Shown in pieces: positions 34,855 to 43,032 of a stretch of DNA of 64,000 bases. Source of the stretch: Cryptosporangium phraense (GTDB taxonomy: Bacteria; Actinomycetota; Actinomycetes; Mycobacteriales; Cryptosporangiaceae); NCBI RefSeq assembly GCF_006912135.1, contig NZ_VIRS01000019.1, forward strand, positions 62,001-126,000, in the 5' to 3' direction. Made by a program: the position numbers and the translations under genes. The notes under the pieces are model-generated. The model saw only the letters and a list, made by a program, of their open reading frames with translations. It made no database searches and was not told the DNA's origin. Positions within the stretch are counted from its first letter, which is position 1, and every line of letters starts with the position of its first letter.

Positions 34855-34883
34855 CCCGGGCACCATCCACTATGGTGCCCGGG
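34855..34883 (+). terminator. Perfect hairpin between kgd operon and first lipoprotein gene
   Basis: CCCGGGCACCAT / ATGGTGCCCGGG, 12-base arms with a five-base loop. It lies 12 bases past the stop at 34842, and its last base is the first base of the GTG start of the next gene. It can act as kgd terminator; it also contains the -10 box of the lipoprotein gene. Confidence 0.7.
34871..34876 (+). promoter_or_regulatory. Leaderless -10 box TATGGT
   Basis: TATGGT, six bases (GCCCGG), then GTG at 34883. It sits inside the right arm of the hairpin. The paralogous gene at 35702 has the same arrangement. Confidence 0.55.
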
Positions 34884-35602
34884 TGCTCCTCCGAATCGGT
34901 TTCCGCCTCGCGACCGCGATCGCCTTGTTCGCCGTCCTGACCGGTTGCGATGCCATCAACGACGAGATCGACGCCGAATCGGCATCGCCGTCCGCCTCCG
35001 CGTCGCCGGCCGAGGCCCGCGAACGTCGCCTGCTGACCCCGGCCGAGGCCGAGGCCGCGCTTCCCACCGTCTCCGACCTGGGCGGCACCGGTTGGACCGC
35101 CGGCCCGAGCAGCACCGACGACGCCCAGCCGACCGTCATGCCGGCCCGCTGCGCGCCGTTGGTGACCGCCATTGCGACCGACTTCCCGGCGTACAAGTCG
35201 AAGCTGGCGGCGAACGAATCCCGCACGTTCACGAACGAGACCGGCAGCTACACCGCCGCCACGTACGAGATCGCGTCCTGGACGAACGCCGCCGACAGCG
35301 CGCTGCCGATCGACGCCGCCCAGGTCGTCGACCGCTGCACGTCGACTCTGACCGTCTCGCTTCCCGACGGCACGGTGCAGACGTTCACCCCGAAGCGCCT
35401 CCCGGCGTTACCGATCGGCGACAAGCAGGTCGCGATGCAGTTCAGCGCCTCCAACCACGGGGTGAAGTTCTACCTGACGATCTTCGAAGCGACGATCGGC
35501 CACAACCTGATCACCGTTTCCCAGACCACCAGGTCCCCCGACGATCTCCAGAAGGCGTTCGAGCCCTTGATCAAGGGCATCCTGGCCGACCTGGCCAAGT
35601 GA
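34883..35602 (+). CDS. Lipoprotein, paralogue 1
   Basis: Exported lipoprotein of 239 residues. A short signal peptide ends in the lipobox AVLTGC, giving lipid-modified Cys23. A Ser/Ala-rich spacer is followed by RLLTPAEAEAALPTVSDLGGTGWTAG and a beta-rich domain with one conserved Cys in ARCAPLV and another in VDRCTSTL, probably disulphide-bonded. The C-terminal part ..YLTIFEATIGHNLITVSQ.. fits the sensor or PknH-like extracellular fold, though this is tentative. Shares about its whole architecture with the next gene, so the pair arose by duplication. Confidence 0.8.
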   Translation: MLLRIGFRLATAIALFAVLTGCDAINDEIDAESASPSASASPAEARERRLLTPAEAEAALPTVSDLGGTGWTAGPSSTDDAQPTVMPARCAPLVTAIATDFPAYKSKLAANESRTFTNETGSYTAATYEIASWTNAADSALPIDAAQVVDRCTSTLTVSLPDGTVQTFTPKRLPALPIGDKQVAMQFSASNHGVKFYLTIFEATIGHNLITVSQTTRSPDDLQKAFEPLIKGILADLAK

Positions 35603-35689
35603 TCCCGCCGGCGCTTCAACCCTGACCGGCGGCCGCCGAGGCGGGACTTGGTTGCGCCAGGCTGTGTATCTGCTGTGGACAGTCACTAC

Positions 35690-35695
35690 TAGGGT
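35690..35695 (+). promoter_or_regulatory. Leaderless -10 box TAGGGT
   Basis: TAGGGT, six bases (GCCCGA), then GTG at 35702. The block from the box to the start codon differs from the paralogue's by only two bases. Confidence 0.55.
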
Positions 35696-35701
35696 GCCCG
35701 A

Positions 35702-36406
35702 GTGTTCACACGCGCACCCTCACTCCTCGCCACCGCCCTCGTTCTCGGCGTCACGCTGGCCGGATGCAGCAGCAATCCCGAGCCCATCGTCGAGAAGACC
35801 AACCCGGCCCCGTCGCCATCCGAGGCCCCCGAGGGACGGCTGCTCACCCCCGCCGAAGCCAAGGCCGCGCTCCCCGCCGTCTCCGAACTCTCCGGTGACG
35901 GCTGGACGGCCGGCGAGACGCCCCTGGACGAGTCCGACCCGACGGTCGAGCCGGCGTCCTGCAAGCCGCTGTACGTGCAGTTCCCGACGGACTTCGCCGG
36001 CTACCGGCCCAAGCTGGCGGCCAAGGAGAGCGTCACGTTCTCGAACGAGTCGAGCAACACCCAGACGGTGTACGAGGTGTCGTCCTGGACGCAGGCCCCC
36101 GACGCCGGCCTGCCGCTCGCGGCCGGGGCACTGGTGGACCGGTGCCCCTCGTTCACGGTCACCGACGCCGACGGCACGGACGACATGACGGCGACGAAGC
36201 TGAAACCGCTCGCGATCGGGGAGAAGCGGATCGCGGTGCAGCTCACCAGTCAGGAGCAGGGCACCACGATCTACCTCACGGTCTTCGAGGCGGTGGTCGG
36301 CCACAACCTGATCGCGGTGGCGCAGGGAGGCACCGAACCGGGCGACCCGCAGCAGTCGTTCGCACCCCTGATCCAGCACATGCTGAGGCGCCTCGGAACC
36401 ACGTGA
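35702..36406 (+). CDS. Lipoprotein, paralogue 2
   Basis: Exported lipoprotein of 234 residues: signal peptide with lipobox VTLAGC (Cys22), a Pro/Ser spacer, then RLLTPAEAKAALPAVSELSGDGWTAG, paired Cys (ASCKPLY, VDRCPSF) and ..IYLTVFEAVVGHNLIAVAQ... The same order of motifs occurs in the preceding gene. Both are probably surface-anchored and may bind a ligand with the PknH-like fold. They have separate promoters, so they are not strictly one operon. Confidence 0.8.
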   Translation: MFTRAPSLLATALVLGVTLAGCSSNPEPIVEKTNPAPSPSEAPEGRLLTPAEAKAALPAVSELSGDGWTAGETPLDESDPTVEPASCKPLYVQFPTDFAGYRPKLAAKESVTFSNESSNTQTVYEVSSWTQAPDAGLPLAAGALVDRCPSFTVTDADGTDDMTATKLKPLAIGEKRIAVQLTSQEQGTTIYLTVFEAVVGHNLIAVAQGGTEPGDPQQSFAPLIQHMLRRLGTT

Positions 36407-36410
36407 CTCC

Positions 36411-37358
36411 TTACAGGTCGTTCTCCAGGACGACCTTGCCGAAGACGTCCCCGCTCTGCAGGTGGGCGAACGCGTCCCGGGCCCGGGAGAGCGGGAACGT
36501 CGAGTCGATGATCGGGCGGAGGCCGGTGCGGGCGCACAGCTCCATCAAGGCCGCCAACTCCTCCGCCGACCCCATCGACGTCCCCAGGATCGAGATGTCG
36601 AGGAAGAACACCCGCCGCAGGTCGACCCGCGGCAGGTGCCCCGACGTCGCCCCCGAGACGACCAGCCTTCCGCCCGGCTTCAGCGACTTCAGCGAGTGGT
36701 CGAACGTCGCCTCGCCCACGGTCTCGATCACGCAGTCGACGCGTTTCGGCACCCGGGCCCCGCTCTCCAACGGGATCGCCCCGAGCTTCTCGGCCCGCTC
36801 CCGCTTGGACGCGTCCCGGCTGGTCGCGTACACGGTGGCCCCGAGCGCGGTGCCGATCGCGACGGCCGCGGTGGCCACGCCACCACCCGCCCCCTGCACC
36901 AGCACCGACGATCCGGCGGTGACCTGCCCGCACGAGACGAGCATCCGGTACGCGGTGAGCCACGCGGTCGGCAGGCACGCGGCCTCGGCGAACGACAGCT
37001 CGGCCGGCTTCGGCACCAGCGACGAACGCGGCACCGCGACCTTCTGGGCCAACGTCCCCGGGAACTTCTCCGACAGGATCGAGGTCTTGCCCGACTCCGG
37101 GTCGGCCACCACCGAGTAGACGACGACCTCGTTGCCCTCCGGGTCGCGTCCGGCCGCGTCGCAGCCGAGGATCATCGGCAGCTGCTCGGCCGCGAGACCG
37201 ACGCCCCGCAGCGACCAGAGGTCGTGGTGGTTCAGGGCACTGGCCACGATGTCGACGACGACCCAGCCGTCGGGCGGGGTCGGATCCGGCACGTCGCCGG
37301 TCTCGAGCGCGGACAGCGGATCGGCGTCGTCGAAGCGGGCGGCGTAGGCGGCGAACAT
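36411..37358 (-). CDS. Zinc-independent MDR oxidoreductase (quinone oxidoreductase-like)
   Basis: Medium-chain dehydrogenase/reductase of 315 residues. The GroES-like N-domain includes VDIVASALNHHDLWSLRGVG. The Rossmann fold starts at SSVLVQGAGGGVATAAVAIGTALGA, and ..YATSRDASKRERAEKLGA shows NADP-type preference. The zinc ligand Cys/His set of alcohol dehydrogenases is incomplete, so a reductase role is likely. The ATG at 37358 lies six bases after a TAGTGT box. Nine bases separate it from the tetR stop upstream. Confidence 0.82.
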   Translation of the reverse strand: MFAAYAARFDDADPLSALETGDVPDPTPPDGWVVVDIVASALNHHDLWSLRGVGLAAEQLPMILGCDAAGRDPEGNEVVVYSVVADPESGKTSILSEKFPGTLAQKVAVPRSSLVPKPAELSFAEAACLPTAWLTAYRMLVSCGQVTAGSSVLVQGAGGGVATAAVAIGTALGATVYATSRDASKRERAEKLGAIPLESGARVPKRVDCVIETVGEATFDHSLKSLKPGGRLVVSGATSGHLPRVDLRRVFFLDISILGTSMGSAEELAALMELCARTGLRPIIDSTFPLSRARDAFAHLQSGDVFGKVVLENDL

Positions 37359-37364
37359 CTTCCG

Positions 37365-37370
37365 ACACTA
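37365..37370 (-). promoter_or_regulatory. Leaderless -10 box TAGTGT
   Basis: On the minus strand TAGTGT, six bases (CGGAAG), then ATG at 37358. It overlaps the last codons of tetR. Confidence 0.5.
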
Positions 37371-38003
37371 TCCGCGGGCCGCGCCCCCGTCGCCGAAAGT
37401 GTGAACCGACGCACGGTGGAACACCTCGGTGATGAACGGACGCAGCACCCGCGTGATGTCCCCGAGCGCGTCCCCGCCGGCCACCGTCACGTGGCTGATC
37501 GCCAGCCGGACGACGGTCTCGGCGAACAGCCGCACGTCCCCGGCCTCCAGCTGCGGCCAGTAGACCCCGATCACCGCGACCAGCCGCTCCCGCGCGACCT
37601 CGATCACCGGCCAGCTCTGGGTCGTGACCAGCGGCAACAGGTCGTCGCCGCCGAGGATCGCCTTCACCATCGGGTTGTCGGCGGCCCCGGTCAGGAACGC
37701 GTCCAGCGCGGCTTCGATCGCCTGGTACGGGTCGTCCGCGTGTGCGGCCACCGCGTCCGAGACCGTGCCCAGGAACCGGTCGGCCTCCCACAGCACGTAC
37801 TGCTGGGCCAGCTCCTCCCGGGAGCCGAACAGCTGGTACACGGTCTGCCTGCTGATGCCGGCCGCGTCGGCGACGTCGGCCATCCGGGTCTGTTGCCAGC
37901 CCCGGTCGCGGATCAGCTGCTCCACCGCGTCGAACACGGCGTCGCGCATCCCGGCCCGGACCCGTTCGACGTAGCTGCGTCTACTCAAGTACGAGCTCCC
38001 CAC
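37368..38003 (-). CDS. TetR-family transcriptional regulator
   Basis: Regulator of up to 211 residues. The TetR HTH is clear: AVFDAVEQLIRDRGWQQTRMADVADAAGISRQTVYQLFGSREELAQQYVL. The C-terminal ligand domain is about 140 residues and helical. The ATG at 38003 lies inside the 3' end of alkB (23-base overlap), which couples it to that gene. It probably controls alkB through the GCGCTGACA palindrome at 39184, responding to an alkane or fatty derivative; this is inference from position. Confidence 0.85.
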   Translation of the reverse strand: MGSSYLSRRSYVERVRAGMRDAVFDAVEQLIRDRGWQQTRMADVADAAGISRQTVYQLFGSREELAQQYVLWEADRFLGTVSDAVAAHADDPYQAIEAALDAFLTGAADNPMVKAILGGDDLLPLVTTQSWPVIEVARERLVAVIGVYWPQLEAGDVRLFAETVVRLAISHVTVAGGDALGDITRVLRPFITEVFHRASVHTFGDGGAARG

Positions 38004-39123
38004 GCGCCTCCAGCGACGCCCGCGCGGGCTCGTGCAGGTTGGCCCGGTCGAGGTCGCCGCCGTAGTGGGCGATGACCTTCGGATCCATGATCCGGCGCCA
38101 CAGCGGCGGGAAGAGCGCCACGACGATCATCGTGGCATAGCCCGCCGGAAGCTGCGGAGACGTGTCGTACGTGCGCAGGATCTGGTACCGGCGGACCGGG
38201 TTCGCGTGGTGGTCGCTGTGCCGCTGCAACTGGTACAGGAACATGTTCGTGACCAGCCGGTTGGAGTTCCAGCTGTGCTGCTCGTCGACCCGCTCGTAGC
38301 GGGTCCCGTTGTGCGAACGCTTCAGCCCGTAGTGCTCCAGGTAGTTCACGACCTCGAGGAACGAGAACCCGAGCACGGCCTGGGCGGCCAGGAACGGAAG
38401 CACGCCCGGGCCGAACCACAGAGCCAGCCCGACGAACAGCACCAGCGTCATCGCCCACGCGTTGAGCACGTCGTTCCGCCAGGTCCACCGGCTCCGCCGG
38501 CGCAGCGCGAGCCGGGAGGACTCCAGCCGCCAGGCCGAGACCAGGCTCCCCCACACGGTCCGCGGCCAGAACCGCCAGAACCCCTCGCCGAGCCGCGAGC
38601 TCGCCGGATCCTCCGGCGTCGCGACCCGGGTGTGGTGACCCCGGTTGTGTTCGACGTAGAAGTGGCCGTACGCGGTCGGCGCCAGCGCGATCTTCGACAG
38701 CCAGCGCTCCAGGCTCTCGCGCTTGTGCCCGAGCTCGTGGGCCGCGTTGATCGCGATGCCGTTCACGGTCCCCACCGACACGAGCACCCCGAGCTTGCCC
38801 GCCCACCCCAGGCCGCCGTCGACCCACTGCCACGACCCCAGCACCAGCCCGCCGAACTGCAGCGGGAGGTACAGGAACGTCAGCCAGCGGTAGTACCGGT
38901 CGGCCTGTAACCCGCCCGCCGCATCCTCCGGCGGGTTCCCCACGTCGTCGCCGCCGATCATGTCGACGAGCGGGATCACCACGAAGACCAGCAGCGGGGT
39001 CAACCACCACCAGCCCTGGACGCCGGTCTGCGACACGATGCCGTAGCTCAGGAACGGCAGGATCGGCACCACGATCGCCGAAGGCCAGAGATAGCGTCGC
39101 CCGTCTCGCCACGAAGTCGTCAT
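37981..39123 (-). CDS. alkB: Alkane 1-monooxygenase
   Basis: Membrane di-iron hydroxylase of 380 residues that oxidises medium-chain n-alkanes at the end carbon using rubredoxin electrons. Histidine boxes are all present: HELGH (129-133), EHNRGHH (158-164), NYLEHYG and LQRHSDHH. Six hydrophobic helices surround them. There is no fused or adjacent rubredoxin, so electrons must come from a distant gene. It precedes tetR on the same strand. Confidence 0.93.
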   Translation of the reverse strand: MTTSWRDGRRYLWPSAIVVPILPFLSYGIVSQTGVQGWWWLTPLLVFVVIPLVDMIGGDDVGNPPEDAAGGLQADRYYRWLTFLYLPLQFGGLVLGSWQWVDGGLGWAGKLGVLVSVGTVNGIAINAAHELGHKRESLERWLSKIALAPTAYGHFYVEHNRGHHTRVATPEDPASSRLGEGFWRFWPRTVWGSLVSAWRLESSRLALRRRSRWTWRNDVLNAWAMTLVLFVGLALWFGPGVLPFLAAQAVLGFSFLEVVNYLEHYGLKRSHNGTRYERVDEQHSWNSNRLVTNMFLYQLQRHSDHHANPVRRYQILRTYDTSPQLPAGYATMIVVALFPPLWRRIMDPKVIAHYGGDLDRANLHEPARASLEARGELVLE

Positions 39124-39183
39124 CGACTCGGTCCTCCCAGTAGAGGTGAAACCTCGACAACGAACGATGGCATCCGAGATACT

Positions 39184-39214
39184 GCGCTGACAAGAGGCCA
39201 GCAGATGTCAGCGC
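39184..39214. promoter_or_regulatory. TetR-type operator between alkB and the divergent gene
   Basis: Perfect inverted repeat GCGCTGACA-N13-TGTCAGCGC in the 111-base divergent gap. Size and symmetry fit a TetR dimer site. It includes a possible ATG at 39205, arguing that the divergent gene really starts at GTG 39235. Confidence 0.6.
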
Positions 39215-39234
39215 CACTGTCATTCGGAGGGGCC

Positions 39235-39495
39235 GTGTCTGAATCGGAGAAGACCGCCTACACCGCGTCCGGCCGCACGCCGTCCCGCCCGTGGGTTGGC
39301 GCGCTGCTCAGCTCGCTGACGTTCCTCGGCGCCGCCTGGCTGCTCGCCTACACGCTGTTCGACCTGCCTCCGGTGGAGGCGCTGGGGCCGTGGAACTACG
39401 TCGGGGTGGTCGGCATCGTCGTGGTCGACGCCCTGCTCGGCAAGCTCTGGCGCGGCGCCGACTACGTCCGCCCCACCAACACGTCGCGCGTGTAG
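39235..39495 (+). CDS. Two-helix membrane protein, CrgA-like
   Basis: An 86-residue protein with GTG at 39235 preceded by GGAGG. It has a polar N-terminus (SESEKTAYTASGRTPSRP), a first helix WVGALLSSLTFLGAAWLLAYTLF, a loop VEALGPWNYV and a second helix VGVVGIVVVDALLG. The layout, with a PSRPW entry to helix 1 and GxWNY before helix 2, resembles the cell-division protein CrgA, but the C-terminus differs and the context is not the usual one. It may share control with alkB. Confidence 0.6.
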   Translation: MSESEKTAYTASGRTPSRPWVGALLSSLTFLGAAWLLAYTLFDLPPVEALGPWNYVGVVGIVVVDALLGKLWRGADYVRPTNTSRV

Positions 39496-39569
39496 TTGCA
39501 CACCCCCGGCCGGCGAGGACGGGACCGCAACCGCCTACGGCGGAGCGGGACGTCACCCGCGGACACCAC

Positions 39570-39599
39570 GACGGCCGGCCGCGGAAGCGACCGGCCGTC
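39570..39599. terminator. Hairpin between convergent genes
   Basis: GACGGCCGG / CCGGCCGTC, perfect nine-base stem with a 12-base loop, between the CrgA-like gene and the malic enzyme gene. Serves either strand. Confidence 0.65.
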
Positions 39600-39614
39600 A
39601 CCAGGCAGGCGTAA

Positions 39615-40805
39615 TCAGGCTCGTGCGACACCCTCGGCGCGGGCCGCGGACGAGACCGCGGACGCGACGGCGGGAGCGACCCGCGGGTCGAACGGGCTCG
39701 GGATGATGTGGTCGGCGCGCAGTTCGTCGGCCACGACGGCGGCGAGCGCGTCCGCGGCGGCCAGCTTCATGCCCTCGGTGATCGACGTGGCGCGGACGTC
39801 CAGCGCGCCGCGGAAGATGCCCGGGAACGCGAGCACGTTGTTGATCTGGTTCGGGTAGTCGCTCCGGCCGGTCGCCACGACGGCGGCGTACTTGTGCGCG
39901 ACGTCCGGGTGCACCTCGGGGTCGGGGTTAGCCATCGCGAAGATGAACGAGTCCGGCGCCATCGTGGCCACCGCCGACTCCGGGACCTGGCCCGACGAGA
40001 GCCCGACGAACACGTCCGCGCCCTCGAGCGCGTCCTCGATCGAACCGGTGAGCCCGGCCCGGTTCGTGAGCGTGGCCAGCTCGCTCTTCACCAGCGTCAG
40101 GTTCTCGCGGCCGAGGTGGATGATGCCCCGTGAGTCGGCCACCGCGATGTCACCGACCCCGGCGGCGAGCAGCATCTTCGTCACCGCGACGCCGGCCGCA
40201 CCGGCGCCCGAGACGACGACCCGCAGGTCGGCGAGGTCGCGACCGGTCAGCCGGGCCGCGTTCTCGAGCGCGGCGGTGGCGACGACCGCGGTGCCGTGCT
40301 GGTCGTCGTGGAAGACCGGGATGTCGAGCCGCTCGGCCAGCATCGCCTCGATGGCGAAGCAGCGCGGGGCGCTGATGTCTTCGAGGTTGATGCCGCCGAA
40401 CGACGGCGCGAGCCGGGCGACGGTCTCGACGATCTCGTCGGGGTCGGTCGTGTCCAGGCAGATCGGGACCGCGTCGATGCCGCCGAACTGCTTGAACAGG
40501 ACGGCCTTGCCCTCCATGACCGGCATCGCGGCCCTGGGGCCGATGTTGCCGAGACCGAGCACGGCGGTGCCGTCGGTGACCACGGCGACCGTGCGGGACG
40601 CCCAGGTGTACTCGTCGAACAGGGCCGGCTCGGCCGCGATCGCGCTGCACACGCGGGCGACACCGGGCGTGTAGGCGATCGACAGGTCGTCCCGGTTCTC
40701 CAGCGGGATCGTCGCGGCGATCTCCATCTTGCCGCCGCGATGGGCGGCGAAGACCGGGTCGGGCTCGGCTTTGAGTTCGGAGGGATTGATGGAAACGGCG
40801 CTCAC
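39615..40805 (-). CDS. NAD(P)-dependent malic enzyme
   Basis: Oxidative malate decarboxylase giving pyruvate and CO2, 396 residues. GTG at 40805 has CAGGAG upstream. It shows the short bacterial malic enzyme pattern: GKMEIAATIPLENRDDLSIAYTPGVARVC (catalytic Tyr), VAVVTDGTAVLGLGNIGPRAAMPVMEGKAVLFKQF, the metal-site GINLEDISAPRCF and VFHDDQHGTA, and the nucleotide fold VVVSGAGAAGVAVTKML. No phosphotransacetylase domain is fused. Cofactor preference cannot be decided by eye. Confidence 0.92.
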   Translation of the reverse strand: MSAVSINPSELKAEPDPVFAAHRGGKMEIAATIPLENRDDLSIAYTPGVARVCSAIAAEPALFDEYTWASRTVAVVTDGTAVLGLGNIGPRAAMPVMEGKAVLFKQFGGIDAVPICLDTTDPDEIVETVARLAPSFGGINLEDISAPRCFAIEAMLAERLDIPVFHDDQHGTAVVATAALENAARLTGRDLADLRVVVSGAGAAGVAVTKMLLAAGVGDIAVADSRGIIHLGRENLTLVKSELATLTNRAGLTGSIEDALEGADVFVGLSSGQVPESAVATMAPDSFIFAMANPDPEVHPDVAHKYAAVVATGRSDYPNQINNVLAFPGIFRGALDVRATSITEGMKLAAADALAAVVADELRADHIIPSPFDPRVAPAVASAVSSAARAEGVARA

Positions 40806-40963
40806 AAGGGGCTCCTGAATTCGGGCGCGGCGGACGGTGCGGCAGGACCCCACGGTCGTGGGTGCGGCGGTCGCGTCACCCGGGGGTCGCCCGGAGATAG
40901 ACACAGGATTCTCGCACGGGTGGATCGATCAGGTGTACCACGTATTGGGACGGGTGCGGTAAG

Positions 40964-41281
40964 TCACTGCGCCCCAGCGAGATCCGTCCTGCTCAGGATA
41001 CCGATCCGGCGCGGCGGCCAGCAGCGGACGAGGACCCGCCCGTAGACGGCGGCCGGACCGTACCGGCGCGAGTCGTCGGCCACCGCCCCGTTGTCGGACG
41101 CCAGCCACCAGCCGTCGGCCATCGGCCGCACCGCCCGCTTGACGACCAGCAGATCGGGCCGGGCCGGGAACGAGCCGACGACGACGTCACCGGGTCGCAC
41201 CCGAGTCGTCCGGCGGACCAGCACATGATCGCCGTGCTTGAGGGTAGGGACCATCGAGGGCCCGCTCACCAGGATGTGCAC
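40964..41281 (-). CDS. sodX: Nickel-SOD maturation protease (S26 signal peptidase-like)
   Basis: Signal peptidase I-type enzyme that trims the propeptide of nickel SOD to expose the metal-binding His. Catalytic Ser9 lies in SGPSMVPTL and Lys48 in LLVVKRAV, then GWWLASDNGAVADDSRRYG. The start is uncertain. GTG at 41281 is used because sequence upstream has poor codon bias, but in-frame starts at 41329 (TTG) and 41383 (ATG) would add 16 or 34 residues. It is divergent from sodN, the standard arrangement. Confidence 0.85.
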   Translation of the reverse strand: MHILVSGPSMVPTLKHGDHVLVRRTTRVRPGDVVVGSFPARPDLLVVKRAVRPMADGWWLASDNGAVADDSRRYGPAAVYGRVLVRCWPPRRIGILSRTDLAGAQ

Positions 41282-41403
41282 CCAGCGCGATCGGCCGAGT
41301 GATCGCTCGGCAGGGGTAAGAGGAGGCAAGACGCACCCGGGAGTAGGGTCAGACAGGTAGTCGTTCGTCGGACATTGCATCATCCCACCGGAGGACTGAG
41401 ACC

Positions 41404-41808
41404 ATGCGGTTCCCGCGATTCCTCGCGCCGCGCACTGTCGCACATGCCCACTGCGACCTTCCCTGCGGCGTCTACGACCCGGCTCAGGCCCGGATCGAGG
41501 CGCAGTCGGTCAAGGCCATCATCGAGAAGTACCAGGGGAACGAGGACCCGGTGTTCCGCACCCGGGCGATCATCATCAAGGAGCAGCGGTCCGAGCTGGT
41601 CAAGCACCACCTGTGGGTGCTGTGGACCGACTACTTCAAGCCGCCGCACTTCGAGAAGTACCCGCAGCTGCACACGCTGTTCAACGAGGCCACGAAGCTC
41701 GCCGGTGCGGCCGGCGGCAAGGGCACGCTGGACGTCGCGGTCGCCGACCAGCTTCTCGGCAAGATCGACGAGATCGCCGAGATCTTCTGGGAGACCAAGA
41801 AGGCGTGA
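41404..41808 (+). CDS. sodN: Nickel superoxide dismutase
   Basis: Cytoplasmic Ni-SOD, 134 residues, with GGAGG before ATG. A 15-residue propeptide precedes the nickel hook HCDLPCGVYDP. After cleavage the mature His1 (residue 16), Cys2 and Cys6 bind Ni. The rest is the expected four-helix bundle ending ..IDEIAEIFWETKKA. Its stop overlaps the GTG of the histidine phosphatase gene. Nickel-dependent regulation by Nur is usual for this family, but no clear Nur box was seen. Confidence 0.97.
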   Translation: MRFPRFLAPRTVAHAHCDLPCGVYDPAQARIEAQSVKAIIEKYQGNEDPVFRTRAIIIKEQRSELVKHHLWVLWTDYFKPPHFEKYPQLHTLFNEATKLAGAAGGKGTLDVAVADQLLGKIDEIAEIFWETKKA

Positions 41809-42428
41809 CGCACGACAGCGCGCCGGCCGCCCCCGCCCGAGTGGGGGCGGCCGGCGCTGCCGTGTTCCTGGTGCGGCACGGCGAAACCGAGTGGTCGAAG
41901 TCGGGCCAGCACACCAGCCGCACCGACCTGCCGTTGACGCCCACCGGCGAAGCCGTGGCGCTGGCGTTGAAGCCGCTGCTCGCCGGGGTGCACCCGGTCC
42001 TGGCCCTCTCCAGCCCGCTGCAGCGTGCCCGCCGCACCGCGGAGCTGGCCGGCGTCCCGGTCGAACTCGACGAGAACCTCCGCGAGGTCGACTACGGGGA
42101 CTACGAGGGCATCACGACGCCCCAGATCCGGGAACGCGACCCCGACTGGTCGGTCTGGACCGCGCCGAACCCCGGCGGCGAGACCATCGATCAGGCCGGT
42201 GAGCGCACCGACCACGTGCTCGACCGGGTGCGCAAGGCGCTTCCCGAGGGCAACGTCGTGCTGTTCGCCCACGGCCACATCCTGCGCGTGCTCGGCGCGC
42301 GCTGGCTCGGGCTGCCCGCGTCCGAGGGACGCCTCCTGGCGCTCGACACGGCGACGATCAGCGTGCTCGGCACCGAGCACGACCTCCCGGTGATCCGGCG
42401 CTGGAATGCGCCGGCGGCATGGGAGTGA
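41805..42428 (+). CDS. Histidine phosphatase (phosphoglycerate mutase-like)
   Basis: Branch 1 histidine phosphatase of 207 residues: LVRHGETEWS with His25 as the phospho-acceptor, RTDLPLTPTGEA, the SSPLQRARRTAELAG segment, the acid VDYGDYEG, and the second His in LFAHGHILRVLGARWLGL. GTG start overlapping the sodN stop (GTGA). From memory, M. tuberculosis gpm2 (Rv3214), an acid phosphatase rather than a mutase, occupies the equivalent position. Substrate uncertain. Confidence 0.87.
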   Translation: MTHDSAPAAPARVGAAGAAVFLVRHGETEWSKSGQHTSRTDLPLTPTGEAVALALKPLLAGVHPVLALSSPLQRARRTAELAGVPVELDENLREVDYGDYEGITTPQIRERDPDWSVWTAPNPGGETIDQAGERTDHVLDRVRKALPEGNVVLFAHGHILRVLGARWLGLPASEGRLLALDTATISVLGTEHDLPVIRRWNAPAAWE

Positions 42429-42904
42429 GCTGGGACGTTCGCGAGGCGACCCCCGACGACCTCGCGGACATCGTCGAGATGGTGCACGAGCTGGCCTCGT
42501 ACGAGAAGGCGCCGGCGGAGTGCACGCTGACGATCTCCCAGCTGGAAGCCGCTCTGTTCGGGCCTTCCCCGGCGGTGTTCGCGCACGTCGTCGCTCGTGG
42601 CGGTGAGGTCGTGGGCTTCGCGCTCTGGTTCCTGAACTTCTCCACCTGGCGGGGCGTCCACGGGATCTACCTCGAGGACCTCTACGTGCGCCCGGAGGCG
42701 CGCCGCGGCGGCGCGGCCCGGGCGCTGCTGTCCCGGCTGGCCCGGATCTGCACCGAGCGCGGCTACGCGCGCCTCGAGTGGTGGGTGCTCGACTGGAACG
42801 CCCCGGCCCGGGACGCGTACGCGGCGATGGGCGCCCGGGCGCTGACCGAGTGGGTGCCCTACCGGGTCGACGGAGAGGCCCTCCCACGCCTGGCCGAGCG
42901 CTGA
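42419..42904 (+). CDS. GNAT N-acetyltransferase
   Basis: Acetyltransferase of 161 residues that overlaps the phosphatase gene by 10 bases. It begins VREATPDDLADIVEMVHELASYEKAP, a pattern of diamine/spermidine-type GNATs. The acetyl-CoA motif is GIYLEDLYVRPEARRGGAARALLSRLA. It ends with WVLDWNAPARDAYAAMGA. Probably cotranscribed with sodN and the phosphatase; substrate not known, polyamine or amino-acid derivatives are possible. Confidence 0.85.
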   Translation: MGVSWDVREATPDDLADIVEMVHELASYEKAPAECTLTISQLEAALFGPSPAVFAHVVARGGEVVGFALWFLNFSTWRGVHGIYLEDLYVRPEARRGGAARALLSRLARICTERGYARLEWWVLDWNAPARDAYAAMGARALTEWVPYRVDGEALPRLAER

Positions 42905-43032
42905 GTCGACAGCTATCACCCGAGCGACTCGCGTGTGGACTCCCCTGAGAACCGGCTGAGCCGTAAAGTGCGGGCGGGGGAACACCGCATAGCGAGACAA
43001 AGACAGCGCGACGGCACACGGGGAGGGGTGGC

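Noticed and set aside
39205-39234. ATG start for the two-helix membrane protein
   Set aside because: It lies inside the TetR-type palindrome; GTG 39235 has the better ribosome binding site.
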